DNA of 16,895 bases from JBBECF01 sp040881945 (GCA_040881945.1 JBBECF010000152.1:1-16895); one strand, 5' to 3'; shown: positions 1 through 7,845, counted from the stretch's first letter. The notes: a model not told the origin generated them from the sequence alone. Numbers and translations: made by a program.

Positions 1-38
1 CGGATGTCGATGATGTCGCTGCCGATGCCGAGGATCAT
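1..38 (-). CDS. acpS: Holo-[acyl-carrier-protein] synthase, N-terminal fragment (cut by window edge)
   Basis: Only the first 12 complete codons are in the window. They read MILGIGSDIIDI, the characteristic N-terminus of AcpS, which transfers 4'-phosphopantetheine from coenzyme A to the serine of acyl carrier protein. The aspartate of GSDI is the Mg2+-binding residue of the family. The gene starts four bases after the pdxJ stop on the same strand. The pdxJ-acpS order is common in alphaproteobacteria, where lepB, rnc and era often follow, so those genes may lie beyond the left edge. The identification rests on a short but distinctive peptide plus synteny. Confidence 0.85.
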   Translation of the reverse strand, partial: MILGIGSDIIDI

Positions 39-42
39 GGGA

Positions 43-798
43 TCAGGCGCTGCGCGCGCCGCCGGCCTCGGCGCGCGCCTGGTCCATCAGCGCGCGCATG
101 CGCCGCACCGCGCTGTCGAGGCCGCCGAAGATCGCCTCGCCGACCAGGAAGTGCCCGATATTGAGCTCGACGATCGTCGCGATCGCCGCCACCGGCCCGA
201 CGGTGTCGAAGGTCAGGCCGTGGCCGGCGTGGCATTCGAGGCCGATGCGCTCGGCATGGGCGGCGGCGGCAACGAGCCGGTGCAGGTGGGCCAGGCGCAC
301 CTCGCCGTCGGTCTCGCAATAGGCGCCGGTGTGCAGCTCCACGATGTGGCTCCCGAGGTCGAGCGCGGCGTCGAGCTGCGCCGGGTCGGGCTCGACGAAC
401 ATCGAGACGCGGAGTCCGGCGTCGCGCAGGCGCGCCACGTAGGGCGCGAGATGGCGGCGCCCGACGACGACGTCGAGGCCGCCTTCGGTGGTGCGCTCCT
501 CGCGCTTTTCCGGCACCAGGCAGGCGGCGTGCGGCCGGTGCTCGAGCGCGATGTCGAGCATCTCCGCGGTCGCCGCCATCTCGAAGTTGAGCGGCAGGTC
601 GATCTCGCCGATCAGGCGCTCGATGTCGTCGTCGGAGATGTGACGGCGGTCTTCGCGCAGGTGCGCGGTGATGCCGTCGGCGCCCGACTGGGCCGCGAGG
701 CGCGCCGCCCGCACCGGATCGGGGTGCCGCCCGCCGCGCGCGTTGCGAATGGTGGCGACGTGGTCGATGTTCACGCCGAGACGCAATGTCCGCTTCAT
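43..798 (-). CDS. pdxJ: Pyridoxine 5'-phosphate synthase
   Basis: A 251-residue protein of normal PdxJ length. The enzyme condenses 1-deoxy-D-xylulose 5-phosphate with 3-amino-2-oxopropyl phosphate to give pyridoxine 5'-phosphate, in cytosolic vitamin B6 synthesis. Family motifs are visible: LGVNIDHVATIRNARGG at the N-terminus, GADGITAHLREDRRHI (His46), NFEMA (Glu73), a glycine-rich phosphate-binding segment and LECHAGHGLT (His190/His193). The ATG at 798 is preferred because MKRTLRLGVNID is the conserved start; the open frame continues upstream to 1029 only as a shadow of DUF2062. The start overlaps the DUF2062 stop by four bases (ATGA), so translational coupling is likely. Pyridoxal phosphate is the cofactor of the dehydratase encoded at the right end of this window, but that is probably coincidence. 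Confidence 0.97.
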   Translation of the reverse strand: MKRTLRLGVNIDHVATIRNARGGRHPDPVRAARLAAQSGADGITAHLREDRRHISDDDIERLIGEIDLPLNFEMAATAEMLDIALEHRPHAACLVPEKREERTTEGGLDVVVGRRHLAPYVARLRDAGLRVSMFVEPDPAQLDAALDLGSHIVELHTGAYCETDGEVRLAHLHRLVAAAAHAERIGLECHAGHGLTFDTVGPVAAIATIVELNIGHFLVGEAIFGGLDSAVRRMRALMDQARAEAGGARSA

Positions 799-1325
799 CG
801 TCCGCTCCCCGGAGCCAGGCGCCGCCGGGCGCGCCGGTAGCCGGTCACCGCCGCGCGCACGGCCCAGAACGTCGCCGCCCCGACAAACGCCGCCGTCGGC
901 ACCGACCCCACGGCCATCGGCAGCAGCGCCTGAAAGGGATGTTCGATGAGGCCGCCCAACGTCAGTTCCTCCGGCACCGGCGACGTCCCGCCATCGCCCA
1001 GCATCCAGTTGCCGAGATGGTATGTCCACAGAAAGATCGGCGGATAGGTCCAGGGATTGCCGATCAGCGTGCCGAACGCGGCGGCCAGCAGGCTGCCGCG
1101 AATCAGCCAGGCGAGCAGCGCGGCGGCGACGAAATGAAAGCCGATGAACGGCGTCACGGCCAGCGCCGCGCCGCAGGCGAAGCCGGCGGCGATGCTGTAG
1201 GGCGTGCCCGGCAGGCGGCGCAGGCGGTGGGCGAGATACACCGTGGAGCGGCGCCAGCCGGCGCTCGGCCAGAGCAACTCCTTGAGGCGCCGGATCGGGT
1301 GGCGGCGGAGGCGGCGGCGGAACAT
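795..1325 (-). CDS. DUF2062 family small membrane protein
   Basis: A 176-residue protein with a basic N-terminus (RRRLRRHPIRRLKELLWP), then hydrophobic segments around residues 45-60, 65-80 and 130-155. The motif GTLIGNPWTYPPIFLWTYHLG, with its invariant GNPxT core, is typical of DUF2062 proteins, whose function is unknown. It starts eight bases after the rsh stop and overlaps pdxJ by four bases, so it sits tightly inside the rpoZ-rsh-pdxJ-acpS operon. The protein is probably an inner-membrane protein. Nothing in the sequence gives a substrate or partner. The family assignment is confident and any role is not. Confidence 0.85.
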   Translation of the reverse strand: MFRRRLRRHPIRRLKELLWPSAGWRRSTVYLAHRLRRLPGTPYSIAAGFACGAALAVTPFIGFHFVAAALLAWLIRGSLLAAAFGTLIGNPWTYPPIFLWTYHLGNWMLGDGGTSPVPEELTLGGLIEHPFQALLPMAVGSVPTAAFVGAATFWAVRAAVTGYRRARRRLAPGSGR

Positions 1326-1333
1326 CGATCGGT

Positions 1334-3469
1334 TTAGCCGCGCGCGCGTTCGACGGAGTTTATCGCCGGCGTCGCGCGCAACGCGGCGATGATGTTGGTC
1401 AGGTGGCGCAGGTTCTTGACCTCGACGTCGACCATGATCTCGAAGAAGTCGACCGAGCGGCTGGTGATCTTGAGGTTGGAGATGTTGCCCTCGCCCTTGC
1501 CGATGACGGTGGACAGGCTGCCCAGGCTGCCCGGCTCGTTGGCGACGACGACGTGCAGCCGGCCGACATGAACGGGCGCGCCGTCGGAGGCGACGTCCCA
1601 GGCGACGTCGAGCCAGCGCTCGGGCGAATCGGCGAAGCCTTCCAGCGTCTCACAATCGATGGTGTGGATGGTCACGCCCTTGCCGGTGGCGACGATGCCG
1701 ACGATGCGTTCCCCGGGCAGCGGGTGGCAGCAGCCGGCGAAGTGCACGGCCATGCCGGGGATGAGCCCGGTGATCGGCACCGCCAGGTCGTCCGCCTTCT
1801 TGCGCCGGCGCGGGCCGATCGGCACCACCTTGTCGCCCTTGTCGCGTTCGCCGGGATAGACCGCGTGCACCACCTCGCGCCCGGTATGGATGCCGGACCC
1901 GACCGCGGCGTAGAGGTCGTCGACGGTGTCGCATTTCAGCTTCTTGAGCGCGCCTTCGAGTCCCTTCTCGGTGAGCTCGTGGCTGTCCTGGCGGAACGCC
2001 TTGTGCAGGATCGAGCGGCCGAGCTCGAGGTACTGCTGGCGCTGTTGGGTGCGGATGAAGCGGCGGATGCGGGCCCGCGCCTTGCCGGTGACGACGAACC
2101 GTTCCCAGGTCGGCGACGGCGTCTGCGCCCGCGAGGTCACGATCTCGACCTGGTCGCCGTTATTCAGCTCGGAGCGCAGCGGCATGATGCGGCCGTTGAT
2201 CTTGGCCCCGACGCAGGTGTCGCCGACCTGGGAATGCACGGCGTAGGCGAAATCGACCGGCGTGGCGCCGCGCGGCAGGGCGATCAGATCGCCCTTCGGG
2301 GTGAAGCAGAAGACCTGGTCCTGGTACATCTCGAGCTTGGTGTGCTCGAGGAACTCCTCCGGCCCCGAGGCGTGCTCGAGGATGTCGAGCAGCTCGCGCA
2401 GCCAGCCGTAGCGGCGGCCGTCGACGCGCGGGTCGTCCTGCTTGTACTTCCAGTGCGCGGCGACGCCGTACTCGGCGAGCTCGTGCATCTCGCGGGTGCG
2501 GATCTGCACCTCGATGCGCTGGCGTTGCGGCCCGATGACCCCGGTGTGCAGCGAGCGGTAGCCGTTGCGCTTCGGCGTGCTGACGTAGTCCTTGAAGCGG
2601 CCCGGCACCATGGAGTAGCGACTGTGCAGCACGCCCAGCGCCTGATAGCACAACGTCACGTCGGCGACGACGACGCGGAAGGCCATGATGTCGGAGAGCT
2701 GCTCGAATCCGATGTTCTTGCGCTGCATCTTGCGCCAGATCGAATACGGGTCCTTCTCGCGGCCCGAGATCGCGGCCTCGACCCCGCCCTCGGCGAGCGC
2801 GCGGCGCAGCTCCTCGATGATGCGGCCGACGATGTCGCCGCCCTGTTCGCGCAGGAACTTGAGGCGCTGGGCGATCGACTCGCGGCCCTCGGGGTTGAGC
2901 TCGGCGAAGGCGAGGTCCTCGAGCTCGTCCTTGACCTGGTGCATGCCCATGCGCTCGGCCAGCGGCGCGTAGATTTCCATCGTCTCGAGGGCGATGCGCC
3001 GGCGCTTGTCCGGGTCCGCGATGTAGTGCAGCGTCTGCATGTTGTGCAGGCGGTCGGCGAGCTTGACCAGCAGGACGCGGATGTCCGCCGACATCGCCAG
3101 CACCAGCTTGCGGAAGTTTTCGGCGTGCTTGGTGTTGTCCGACTGCAGCTCGATGCGCGACAGCTTGGTGACGCCGTCGACCAGGCGGGCGATCTCCGCG
3201 CCGAACAGCTGTTCGATCTGTTCCAGCGTGGCGTCGGTGTCCTCGACCGTGTCGTGGAGCAGCGCCGTGATGATCGAGGCGCTGTCCAGCTTCAGGCGGG
3301 TCAGGATCTCGGCGACCTGGAGGGGATGCGAGAAATAGGGGTCGCCCGAGGCGCGCTCCTGCGAGCCGTGCGCCTTCATGGAGAAGACATAGGCGCGGTT
3401 GAGGGCATCCTCGTCGGCGCCCGGATCGTAGGCCTTGACGCGCTCGACGAGTTCGAATTGGCGGATCAT
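1334..3469 (-). CDS. rsh: Bifunctional (p)ppGpp synthetase/hydrolase, Rsh (RelA/SpoT homologue)
   Basis: A 711-residue long RSH protein that makes and degrades the alarmone (p)ppGpp. The N-terminal HD hydrolase domain is intact: FSHP (His48), LLHDTVED (His72, Asp73, Glu76, Asp77) and LADRLHN. The synthetase domain (about 235-345) has SGREKDPYSIWRKM and the RFKD motif at 291-294; RxKD is the signature of bifunctional Rel/SpoT enzymes, whereas RelA has ExDD. A TGS domain follows (about 387-447, VFCFTPKGDLIALP), then a zinc-finger-like region with HFAGCCHPLPG and a C-terminal ACT domain (about 635-711). This looks like the single Rsh expected of an alphaproteobacterium. It lies 67 bp downstream of rpoZ in the same direction and is probably cotranscribed with it. 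In some bacteria omega contributes to a ppGpp-binding site on RNA polymerase; whether that holds here cannot be seen. Confidence 0.97.
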   Translation of the reverse strand: MIRQFELVERVKAYDPGADEDALNRAYVFSMKAHGSQERASGDPYFSHPLQVAEILTRLKLDSASIITALLHDTVEDTDATLEQIEQLFGAEIARLVDGVTKLSRIELQSDNTKHAENFRKLVLAMSADIRVLLVKLADRLHNMQTLHYIADPDKRRRIALETMEIYAPLAERMGMHQVKDELEDLAFAELNPEGRESIAQRLKFLREQGGDIVGRIIEELRRALAEGGVEAAISGREKDPYSIWRKMQRKNIGFEQLSDIMAFRVVVADVTLCYQALGVLHSRYSMVPGRFKDYVSTPKRNGYRSLHTGVIGPQRQRIEVQIRTREMHELAEYGVAAHWKYKQDDPRVDGRRYGWLRELLDILEHASGPEEFLEHTKLEMYQDQVFCFTPKGDLIALPRGATPVDFAYAVHSQVGDTCVGAKINGRIMPLRSELNNGDQVEIVTSRAQTPSPTWERFVVTGKARARIRRFIRTQQRQQYLELGRSILHKAFRQDSHELTEKGLEGALKKLKCDTVDDLYAAVGSGIHTGREVVHAVYPGERDKGDKVVPIGPRRRKKADDLAVPITGLIPGMAVHFAGCCHPLPGERIVGIVATGKGVTIHTIDCETLEGFADSPERWLDVAWDVASDGAPVHVGRLHVVVANEPGSLGSLSTVIGKGEGNISNLKITSRSVDFFEIMVDVEVKNLRHLTNIIAALRATPAINSVERARG

Positions 3470-3536
3470 CGAGGGCTCACCACCGCTCTGCCGGCGCGCG
3501 GCGGCGCCGCACGGTCGCCCAACGCCGAGCGACGGG

Positions 3537-3953
3537 CTACTCCTTCTCCGGTTCTTGCCCGCCCTCGCCGGCGATGCCCTCGCCCTCGCCCTCGACCGAC
3601 ATCTCCTCCTCGACCTCGGCGAGAAGATCGTCCTCGTCCACCCCGCGGGCGATCTCCGCTTGCAGCAATTCGCCCAAATCGGCCTCGCCGGCGCCGAAGC
3701 CCCCCTCCTCCTCCGGCTCGTCGGATTCGACGTTCTTTTGCAGGCCTTGAATGATGCTGTTCGTCAGCGCTTCGAGGTCGACCGCCTGGGCCGCGATCTC
3801 GCGCAGCGCGACGACGGGGTTCTTGTCGTTGTCGCGTTCGACCATCAGCGGCGCGCCGGCGGCGACGTTGCGGGCGCGCTGCGAGGCCAGCATGACGAGA
3901 TCGAACCGGTTGGGGATCCTGAGGACGCAGTCTTCGACGGTGACACGAGCCAT
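3537..3953 (-). CDS. rpoZ: DNA-directed RNA polymerase omega subunit
   Basis: A 138-residue protein starting MARVTVEDCVLRIPNRFDLV, the standard omega N-terminus, followed by LASQRARNVAAG and NPVVALREIA. Omega helps fold and assemble the beta' subunit. The C-terminal third is very acidic (EPEEEGG..., AEVEEEMSVEGEGEG), as in many alphaproteobacterial omegas. The ATG at 3953 is chosen because it begins the conserved domain and is preceded by GGAGCGAGG at ribosome-binding distance; an upstream start at 4022 would only add leader sequence. It is the first gene of the apparent rpoZ-rsh-DUF2062-pdxJ-acpS operon and has a good promoter about 50 bp upstream. Confidence 0.96.
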   Translation of the reverse strand: MARVTVEDCVLRIPNRFDLVMLASQRARNVAAGAPLMVERDNDKNPVVALREIAAQAVDLEALTNSIIQGLQKNVESDEPEEEGGFGAGEADLGELLQAEIARGVDEDDLLAEVEEEMSVEGEGEGIAGEGGQEPEKE

Positions 3954-3998
3954 TCTTCGCCTCGCTCCAAAGAACAATGAAACCAAATGATTGCCCTG

Positions 3999-4027
3999 AA
4001 TATATTGGTGCCCGCGGCGCAAATCAA
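3999..4027 (-). promoter_or_regulatory. Sigma70-type promoter of rpoZ operon
   Basis: On the minus strand TTGATT (-35, 4022-4027) is followed by exactly 17 bases and TATATT (-10, 3999-4004). The A+T-rich -10 stands out in G+C-rich DNA. The predicted leader to the rpoZ start is about 40 bases. Seen in sequence; activity is inferred. Confidence 0.65.
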
Positions 4028-4053
4028 GGCGTTGTACCGCCCGGCCGGACGAT

Positions 4054-4590
4054 TTAGTCGGCGAGCGGCCGCGCCACCTGTTCCGGGGCCAGGGCGGCGA
4101 TCAGCGCCGCGACCGACCGCCCGGTCGCCGGATGGCGCCAGTCCGGGGCGACCTCGGCCAGCGGCAGCAGCACGAAGGCGCGTTCGTGCAGCCGCGGGTG
4201 CGGCAGGGCCGGCGGGCCGGTTTCGACCCGGTCGCCATAGGCGAGCAGGTCGAGATCGATGACCCGCGCGGCGTTGATTTCGCGCCGCTCGCGGCCGAAT
4301 TCGCGTTCGATGTCGTGCAGCAGCGCGAGCAGCGCCGCGGGCGGCAGGTCGGTCTCGACCCGGGCGACGCCGTTGACGTACCAGGGCTGGTCCGAGGGCG
4401 GGACCGGCGCGCTCTCGTACCAGCGCGAGCGCCGCAGGACGCGCAGCCCGCGCGCCGCCAGCGCCGCCAGGGCCGCCGCGCAGGTCGCGCGCGGCGGGCC
4501 GTAGGCGGCGCTCGGCAGGTTGGCGCCGATGCCGATGAGGATGCAGTCGCGCGAAGCCGCGGCCCTCGCCACCTTGCGCTTGCCGGCCAT
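4054..4590 (-). CDS. folK: 2-amino-4-hydroxy-6-hydroxymethyldihydropteridine diphosphokinase (HPPK)
   Basis: A 178-residue HPPK of folate biosynthesis, which transfers pyrophosphate from ATP to 6-hydroxymethyl-7,8-dihydropterin. Visible motifs are IGIGANLPS near the N-terminus, SRWYESAPV, QPWYVNGVARVET and the signature INAARVIDLDLLAYG, with its Mg2+-binding aspartates, then LPHPRLHERAFVLLPLAEVAP. The ATG at 4590 is favoured because GGTAGGGGG lies directly upstream and family homology begins soon after. ATG at 4605 is an alternative; the longer reading from 4707 would run through the divergent intergenic region. It stands alone, divergent from the NYN gene, and ends about 27 bp beyond the rpoZ promoter. 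Confidence 0.94.
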   Translation of the reverse strand: MAGKRKVARAAASRDCILIGIGANLPSAAYGPPRATCAAALAALAARGLRVLRRSRWYESAPVPPSDQPWYVNGVARVETDLPPAALLALLHDIEREFGRERREINAARVIDLDLLAYGDRVETGPPALPHPRLHERAFVLLPLAEVAPDWRHPATGRSVAALIAALAPEQVARPLAD

Positions 4591-4705
4591 CCCCCTACCT
4601 AACATCTGCGGCGTCCGTGCGCCCCTGTTGTCATCGCCATATATGATATGACAGCAAGGTAAGGAACCGAACGTTAAACCCACACCATTAAGGATAGACT
4701 CCGCC

Positions 4706-5284
4706 ATGAAATTTTATCCGCAGGAACGCATTGCCCTGTTCATCGACGGCGCCAACGTCCATGCCGCCGCCCGGGCGCTCGGCTTCGACATCGACTACAA
4801 GCGCCTGTTCGAGCTGTTCGCCGGGCAGGGCCGCCTGATCCGCGCCTTCTATTACACCGCCCTGCTCGACGACCAGGAATATTCGCCGATCCGGCCCCTG
4901 GTCGACTGGCTCGACTACAACGGCTACACCATGGTCACCAAGCCGACCAAGGAGTTCACCGATTCCACGGGCCGGCGCAAGATCAAGGGCAACATGGACA
5001 TCGAGCTGGCCATCGACGTCATGGAGATGGCGCCGCATATCGACCACGTCGTGCTGTTCTCCGGCGACGGCGACTTCCGCCGGCTGGTCGAGGCGGTGCA
5101 GCGCAAGGGCCTGCGCGTCACCGTGGTGAGCACGATCCGCTCGGCGCCGCCGATGGTCGCCGACGAGTTGCGCCGCCAGGCCGACATGTTCGTCGAGCTC
5201 GACGAGTTGGCGCCGCGCATCGCCCGCGTCCATGCCCCCCGCGTCCCCGGGGAGACGCCCGCCAGCGTCGAATTGCCGGCCTAG
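4706..5284 (+). CDS. NYN domain (LabA/DUF88-like) protein, putative PIN-fold ribonuclease
   Basis: A 192-residue protein that is almost entirely an NYN domain. The PIN-like acidic residues are visible: ALFIDGANVH (Asp14), KGNMDIELAIDVM (Asp98, Asp104) and LFSGDGDFRRLVEAV (Asp121, Asp123). The family is related to PIN/FLAP nucleases and is predicted to cut RNA. AAGGA lies upstream of the ATG with a slightly long spacer. The gene is divergent from folK, and its stop is 11 bases before the udg start, so the two are likely cotranscribed. In alphaproteobacteria this gene is often near smpB and rpoZ, which fits this locus. The RNA substrate is unknown. Confidence 0.9.
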   Translation: MKFYPQERIALFIDGANVHAAARALGFDIDYKRLFELFAGQGRLIRAFYYTALLDDQEYSPIRPLVDWLDYNGYTMVTKPTKEFTDSTGRRKIKGNMDIELAIDVMEMAPHIDHVVLFSGDGDFRRLVEAVQRKGLRVTVVSTIRSAPPMVADELRRQADMFVELDELAPRIARVHAPRVPGETPASVELPA

Positions 5285-5295
5285 AGCCGGCGGCG

Positions 5296-5952
5296 GTGGA
5301 CGGCCTCGCGCCCGGGACCGAGCCGGCGGCCGACTGCCCGATCTGCCCGCGCCTGGCCGCCTACCGGCGCGACAACCGGGCGGCCGAGCCGGGCTGGCAC
5401 AACGCGCCCGTCCCGGCCTTCGGCCCGGCCGGCGCGCGTCTGCTGATCGTCGGGCTGGCGCCCGGCCGGCGCGGCGCCAACCGCACCGGCCGGCCGTTCA
5501 CCGGCGACTACGCCGGGCTGCTGCTCTATCCGACGCTGCTCGCCTTCGGCTTCGCGGCGGGCGATTACGCCGAGCGCGCCGACGACGGGCTGCGGCCGGT
5601 CGATTGCCGGGTGACCAACGCGGTCCGCTGCGCGCCGCCCGCGAACAAGCCGACGCCGGCGGAGATCGGTCATTGCCGGCATTACTTGGCAGCCGAGATC
5701 GCCGCCCTGACGCGGCTGCGCGCGGTGCTGGCGCTCGGCGCCGTCGCGCACGCCTCGGTCGTGACGGCGCTCGGCCAGCGCCCGGCGCGCTGGAAGTTCG
5801 CCCACGGCGCCCGCCACGACCTGCCCGGCGGGCCGGTCGTCTTCGACAGCTACCACTGCTCGCGCCTCAACACCAACACCGGCCGGTTGACGGAGGCGAT
5901 GTTCCGCGAGGTGGTCGGCGACTTGCGCGGGTTCTTGGATCAGACGCCGTAA
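5296..5952 (+). CDS. Uracil-DNA glycosylase, family 5 (UDGb) type with iron-sulfur cysteines
   Basis: A 218-residue protein starting at GTG, 11 bases after the NYN stop. It removes uracil and related deaminated bases from DNA. The likely [4Fe-4S] ligands are Cys14 and Cys17 (CPICPRL), Cys112 (RCAPP) and Cys127 (GHCRHY). Motif 1 is IVGLAPGRRGANRTGRPFTGD (about 51-71), which resembles family 5 rather than family 4. The C-terminal catalytic loop is YHCSRLNTNTGRLT (186-199); family members usually have HPS where this has HCS. The last 302 bp recur, in damaged copies, at 10061-10362 and partly at 10956-11059. The final roughly 10 residues (RGFLDQTP end) differ from both copies, so this may be a hybrid gene produced by recombination at its 3' end. 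Confidence 0.9.
   Translation: MDGLAPGTEPAADCPICPRLAAYRRDNRAAEPGWHNAPVPAFGPAGARLLIVGLAPGRRGANRTGRPFTGDYAGLLLYPTLLAFGFAAGDYAERADDGLRPVDCRVTNAVRCAPPANKPTPAEIGHCRHYLAAEIAALTRLRAVLALGAVAHASVVTALGQRPARWKFAHGARHDLPGGPVVFDSYHCSRLNTNTGRLTEAMFREVVGDLRGFLDQTP
5651..5952 (+). repeat. Direct repeat copy 1: 3' end of udg
   Basis: The segment from 5651 to the udg stop aligns without gaps to 10061-10362 (offset 4410 bp). By hand count there are about 11 mismatches in the first 250 bp, with 121 identical bases at 5716-5836. About 19 mismatches fall in the last 52 bp. This is the left boundary of the 4.1-kb accessory module. Confidence 0.95.
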
Positions 5953-6113
5953 GCGCGCGCGGACCGTCCGATCGGCTGCATGCGGGGTACGTAACCGGCC
6001 TTGTCCAATTTTCGCGGCAGACGGGTTGAATGCGCCGTTTCGGCATTCAACTCATTGAAGTCTCGGGCCAAATGTCTGTGTATGCTCCGCGGTACCGGAC
6101 ATCCGTGCAACCG

Positions 6114-6129
6114 TAGGCGAAATCGCCTA
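6114..6129. terminator. Dyad between convergent udg and usp; possible bidirectional terminator
   Basis: TAGGCGA-AA-TCGCCTA is a perfect 7-bp inverted repeat in the roughly 237-bp space between the convergent udg and universal stress protein genes. There is no clear T-tract on either side, so termination is only a guess. I recognise nothing else in 5953-6189, which is less G+C-rich than the core genes. Confidence 0.25.
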
Positions 6130-6189
6130 TCTCCGGTTCGTCGTGCCGCGTCTACCGCGTACGACAATCAGCGCAACCAATAGATACCC

Positions 6190-6609
6190 CTACTTGACGA
6201 CGATGACGGTGCAGGGCGCCAGCCGCACGAGCCGTTCGGCCGTCCCGCCGATCAGCATGCCGTAGAGTTGGGAATGGCCAACGTAGCCCACGACCAGCGC
6301 ATCGAATCCGTTCTCCTCGACGAATTCGGCAATGGCTTTGACCGGATGACCGATCAGCAGGTGGGTTTCCAGCTTCATCCGCTGTCCCTCGGCTTTTTCC
6401 TTCGCCCTCTCGATCACGTTATCGAACTTACGGTTCGCCAGCTCCTTCTCGCCGATCACCTCTTCGCGGGAACCGGGCACCCACTGCATCTCCTCCACCG
6501 AAACCATATGGAGCTCCGCCCGATTTCGCTTCGCGAGGTCGAGCGCGAAAGCGAGCGCCCGGAACGCGCCGTCGGAGCCATCGTTGGCATGAAGAATCTT
6601 TTTAAGCAT
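6190..6609 (-). CDS. Universal stress protein (UspA family)
   Basis: A 139-residue single-domain Usp. It begins MLKKILHANDGSDGAFRALAFALDLA, where the Asp of the DGS segment is the usual nucleotide-contacting residue, and ends with GYVGHSQLYGMLIGGTAERL and PCTVIVVK. The G-x2-G-x9-G part of the ATP motif is present, but the following residue is Gly rather than Ser/Thr, so nucleotide binding is not certain. The start overlaps the antiporter stop by eight bases, so the two genes are very probably cotranslated. Both therefore lie under the two fluoride-type riboswitches upstream. Usp proteins are general stress factors; a protective role during fluoride or ion stress is inferred from context. Confidence 0.93.
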   Translation of the reverse strand: MLKKILHANDGSDGAFRALAFALDLAKRNRAELHMVSVEEMQWVPGSREEVIGEKELANRKFDNVIERAKEKAEGQRMKLETHLLIGHPVKAIAEFVEENGFDALVVGYVGHSQLYGMLIGGTAERLVRLAPCTVIVVK

Positions 6610-7768
6610 TGGGCGTTTCCTCTACAGGCTCAGGTTCCGACTGAACTTCCTTGAAAGCGGGCTGGAACCATTTCTGGGCGATCAGGGTCGGCACGACGGC
6701 GCTGCCGATGACCGCGGTGACGAGGACCGTATACTGGTCCTGGTCGATGATGCCGTTGGTCAGGCCGAACAGCGCCGAAATGGTGCCGAAGGTCAGCCCC
6801 GTCGACATCATCAGGGTCGTGTACATGCCCTCGCGGTGCTCGAAGCGGAAGACCCGCGTGAGGGGCCAGATACCGGCGCACTTGGTGACCATCTTGACCG
6901 CGAGAAAGACCGCGATCAGGCCCGCCGCGGCGAGAACCGTTTCGAACTTCACGAGCGACCCGGCCTTCAGGAAATAGAGCGGGGTCAGGATCGTGAACGC
7001 GATCATGCGCATACGGTGAGCGATGTCCCGCTGCCTCAGGAAGAAGGGCGCAAGCACCATCCCGACGAGATACGCCGGCAGCACGGCCTCGCTCTTGGCT
7101 ACGGCACCGAGCCCGCCCAGAAGGAATAGCACGAGCAGGACGAACTTGATCTCGGGCTCGCTGACCCGCTCCCCGACCCGCGCGAAATACCACGGAACGA
7201 AGCGCGGAAGCAGCCAGAGCGCCAAGCCCGTCACCGCGGCAAACAGGGCGAGCCACAGATTGTAGTTCGCGAACACGATGCCGAGAGCGAGCACGGTCCC
7301 AACGTCGTTCACGAAGCAGCCGGCGAGGATGATCTTGCCGATCTCGGTCCGGTTGTAGCCGGTCTCCACCATCACCGCATAGACGACCGCGACCGAGGTG
7401 GTGGAGAGCGCTATACCCGCGATCTGGGCCTGCGGCCACGGCCACTCCAGGATGAAGTGCGCGTAGGCGAGCACTCCGAGATAGGGCGCCAGGAAGCCCA
7501 CCCCCCCGATGCTCATGGTGGACCACAAGTTCCTCCGGATCACCAAGGGGTCGATCTCGGTTCCGGCCAGGAAGGTTAGAACGATGGCCCCCACGCCGGC
7601 CAGGTAGTTCACCCAGTCGTTCGGCGTCAGGCCGAGCAGGTTGCCACCGAACGCGCCGATGACGATCTCGACGAGCGCGACGGATACTGCGATGCGGATC
7701 GAGATCAGGGACGCGGCCAGGGCGAGCCCGATCCAGAGCGCCGATGTCAGCCAGATATTCTCCACCAT
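6602..7768 (-). CDS. CPA-type cation/proton antiporter under fluoride riboswitch control
   Basis: A 388-residue membrane protein with about 12 hydrophobic segments and the Na+/H+ exchanger fold. FLAGTEIDP (about 67-74) and ALSTTSVAVVYAV (about 120-132) match the Kef/NapA-like group. AGCFVNDVGTV supplies an Asn154-Asp155 pair at the position of the ion-binding Asp-Asp or Asn-Asp pair; ND is more common in electroneutral exchangers. No C-terminal NAD-binding TrkA-N domain is present, unlike KefB/KefC. ATG 7768 is chosen because GGAGGG lies seven bases upstream and the hydrophobic region starts at once; the open frame to 7942 runs through the riboswitches. It overlaps usp. Antiporters of this superfamily are among the genes reported downstream of fluoride riboswitches, so a role in fluoride tolerance through Na+/H+ or F-/H+ exchange is plausible but unproven. 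Confidence 0.92.
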   Translation of the reverse strand: MVENIWLTSALWIGLALAASLISIRIAVSVALVEIVIGAFGGNLLGLTPNDWVNYLAGVGAIVLTFLAGTEIDPLVIRRNLWSTMSIGGVGFLAPYLGVLAYAHFILEWPWPQAQIAGIALSTTSVAVVYAVMVETGYNRTEIGKIILAGCFVNDVGTVLALGIVFANYNLWLALFAAVTGLALWLLPRFVPWYFARVGERVSEPEIKFVLLVLFLLGGLGAVAKSEAVLPAYLVGMVLAPFFLRQRDIAHRMRMIAFTILTPLYFLKAGSLVKFETVLAAAGLIAVFLAVKMVTKCAGIWPLTRVFRFEHREGMYTTLMMSTGLTFGTISALFGLTNGIIDQDQYTVLVTAVIGSAVVPTLIAQKWFQPAFKEVQSEPEPVEETPNA

Positions 7769-7795
7769 GTGTCCCTCCGTGCCGGGCGTTCGTTG

Positions 7796-7845
7796 ACTTC
7801 CGGCTCCGTGGCGATTGGCATCGCCCCGGAGTACTTGCCAGAAGT
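7796..7845 (-). promoter_or_regulatory. Expression-platform hairpin downstream of second fluoride aptamer
   Basis: On the minus-strand RNA, ACTTCTGG (7838-7845) can pair with CCGGAAGT (7796-7803). Inside this are CTCCG/CGGAG (7827-7831 with 7804-7808) and GCGAT/ATCGC (7820-7824 with 7811-7815). The outer strand contains ACTTC, the aptamer's 3' pseudoknot strand, so this hairpin and the ligand-bound aptamer should be mutually exclusive. No U-tract follows. The antiporter ribosome binding site is about 20 bases downstream, and its CGGAG could also compete for CTCCG, which suggests translational rather than transcriptional control. Confidence 0.55.

Noticed and set aside
1403..3754. 783-codon open frame on the plus strand opposite rsh
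   Set aside because: It is antisense to a complete Rsh with all catalytic motifs. Its composition (runs of Asp, Ala, Arg, Leu, Val) is the usual artefact of G+C-rich DNA.
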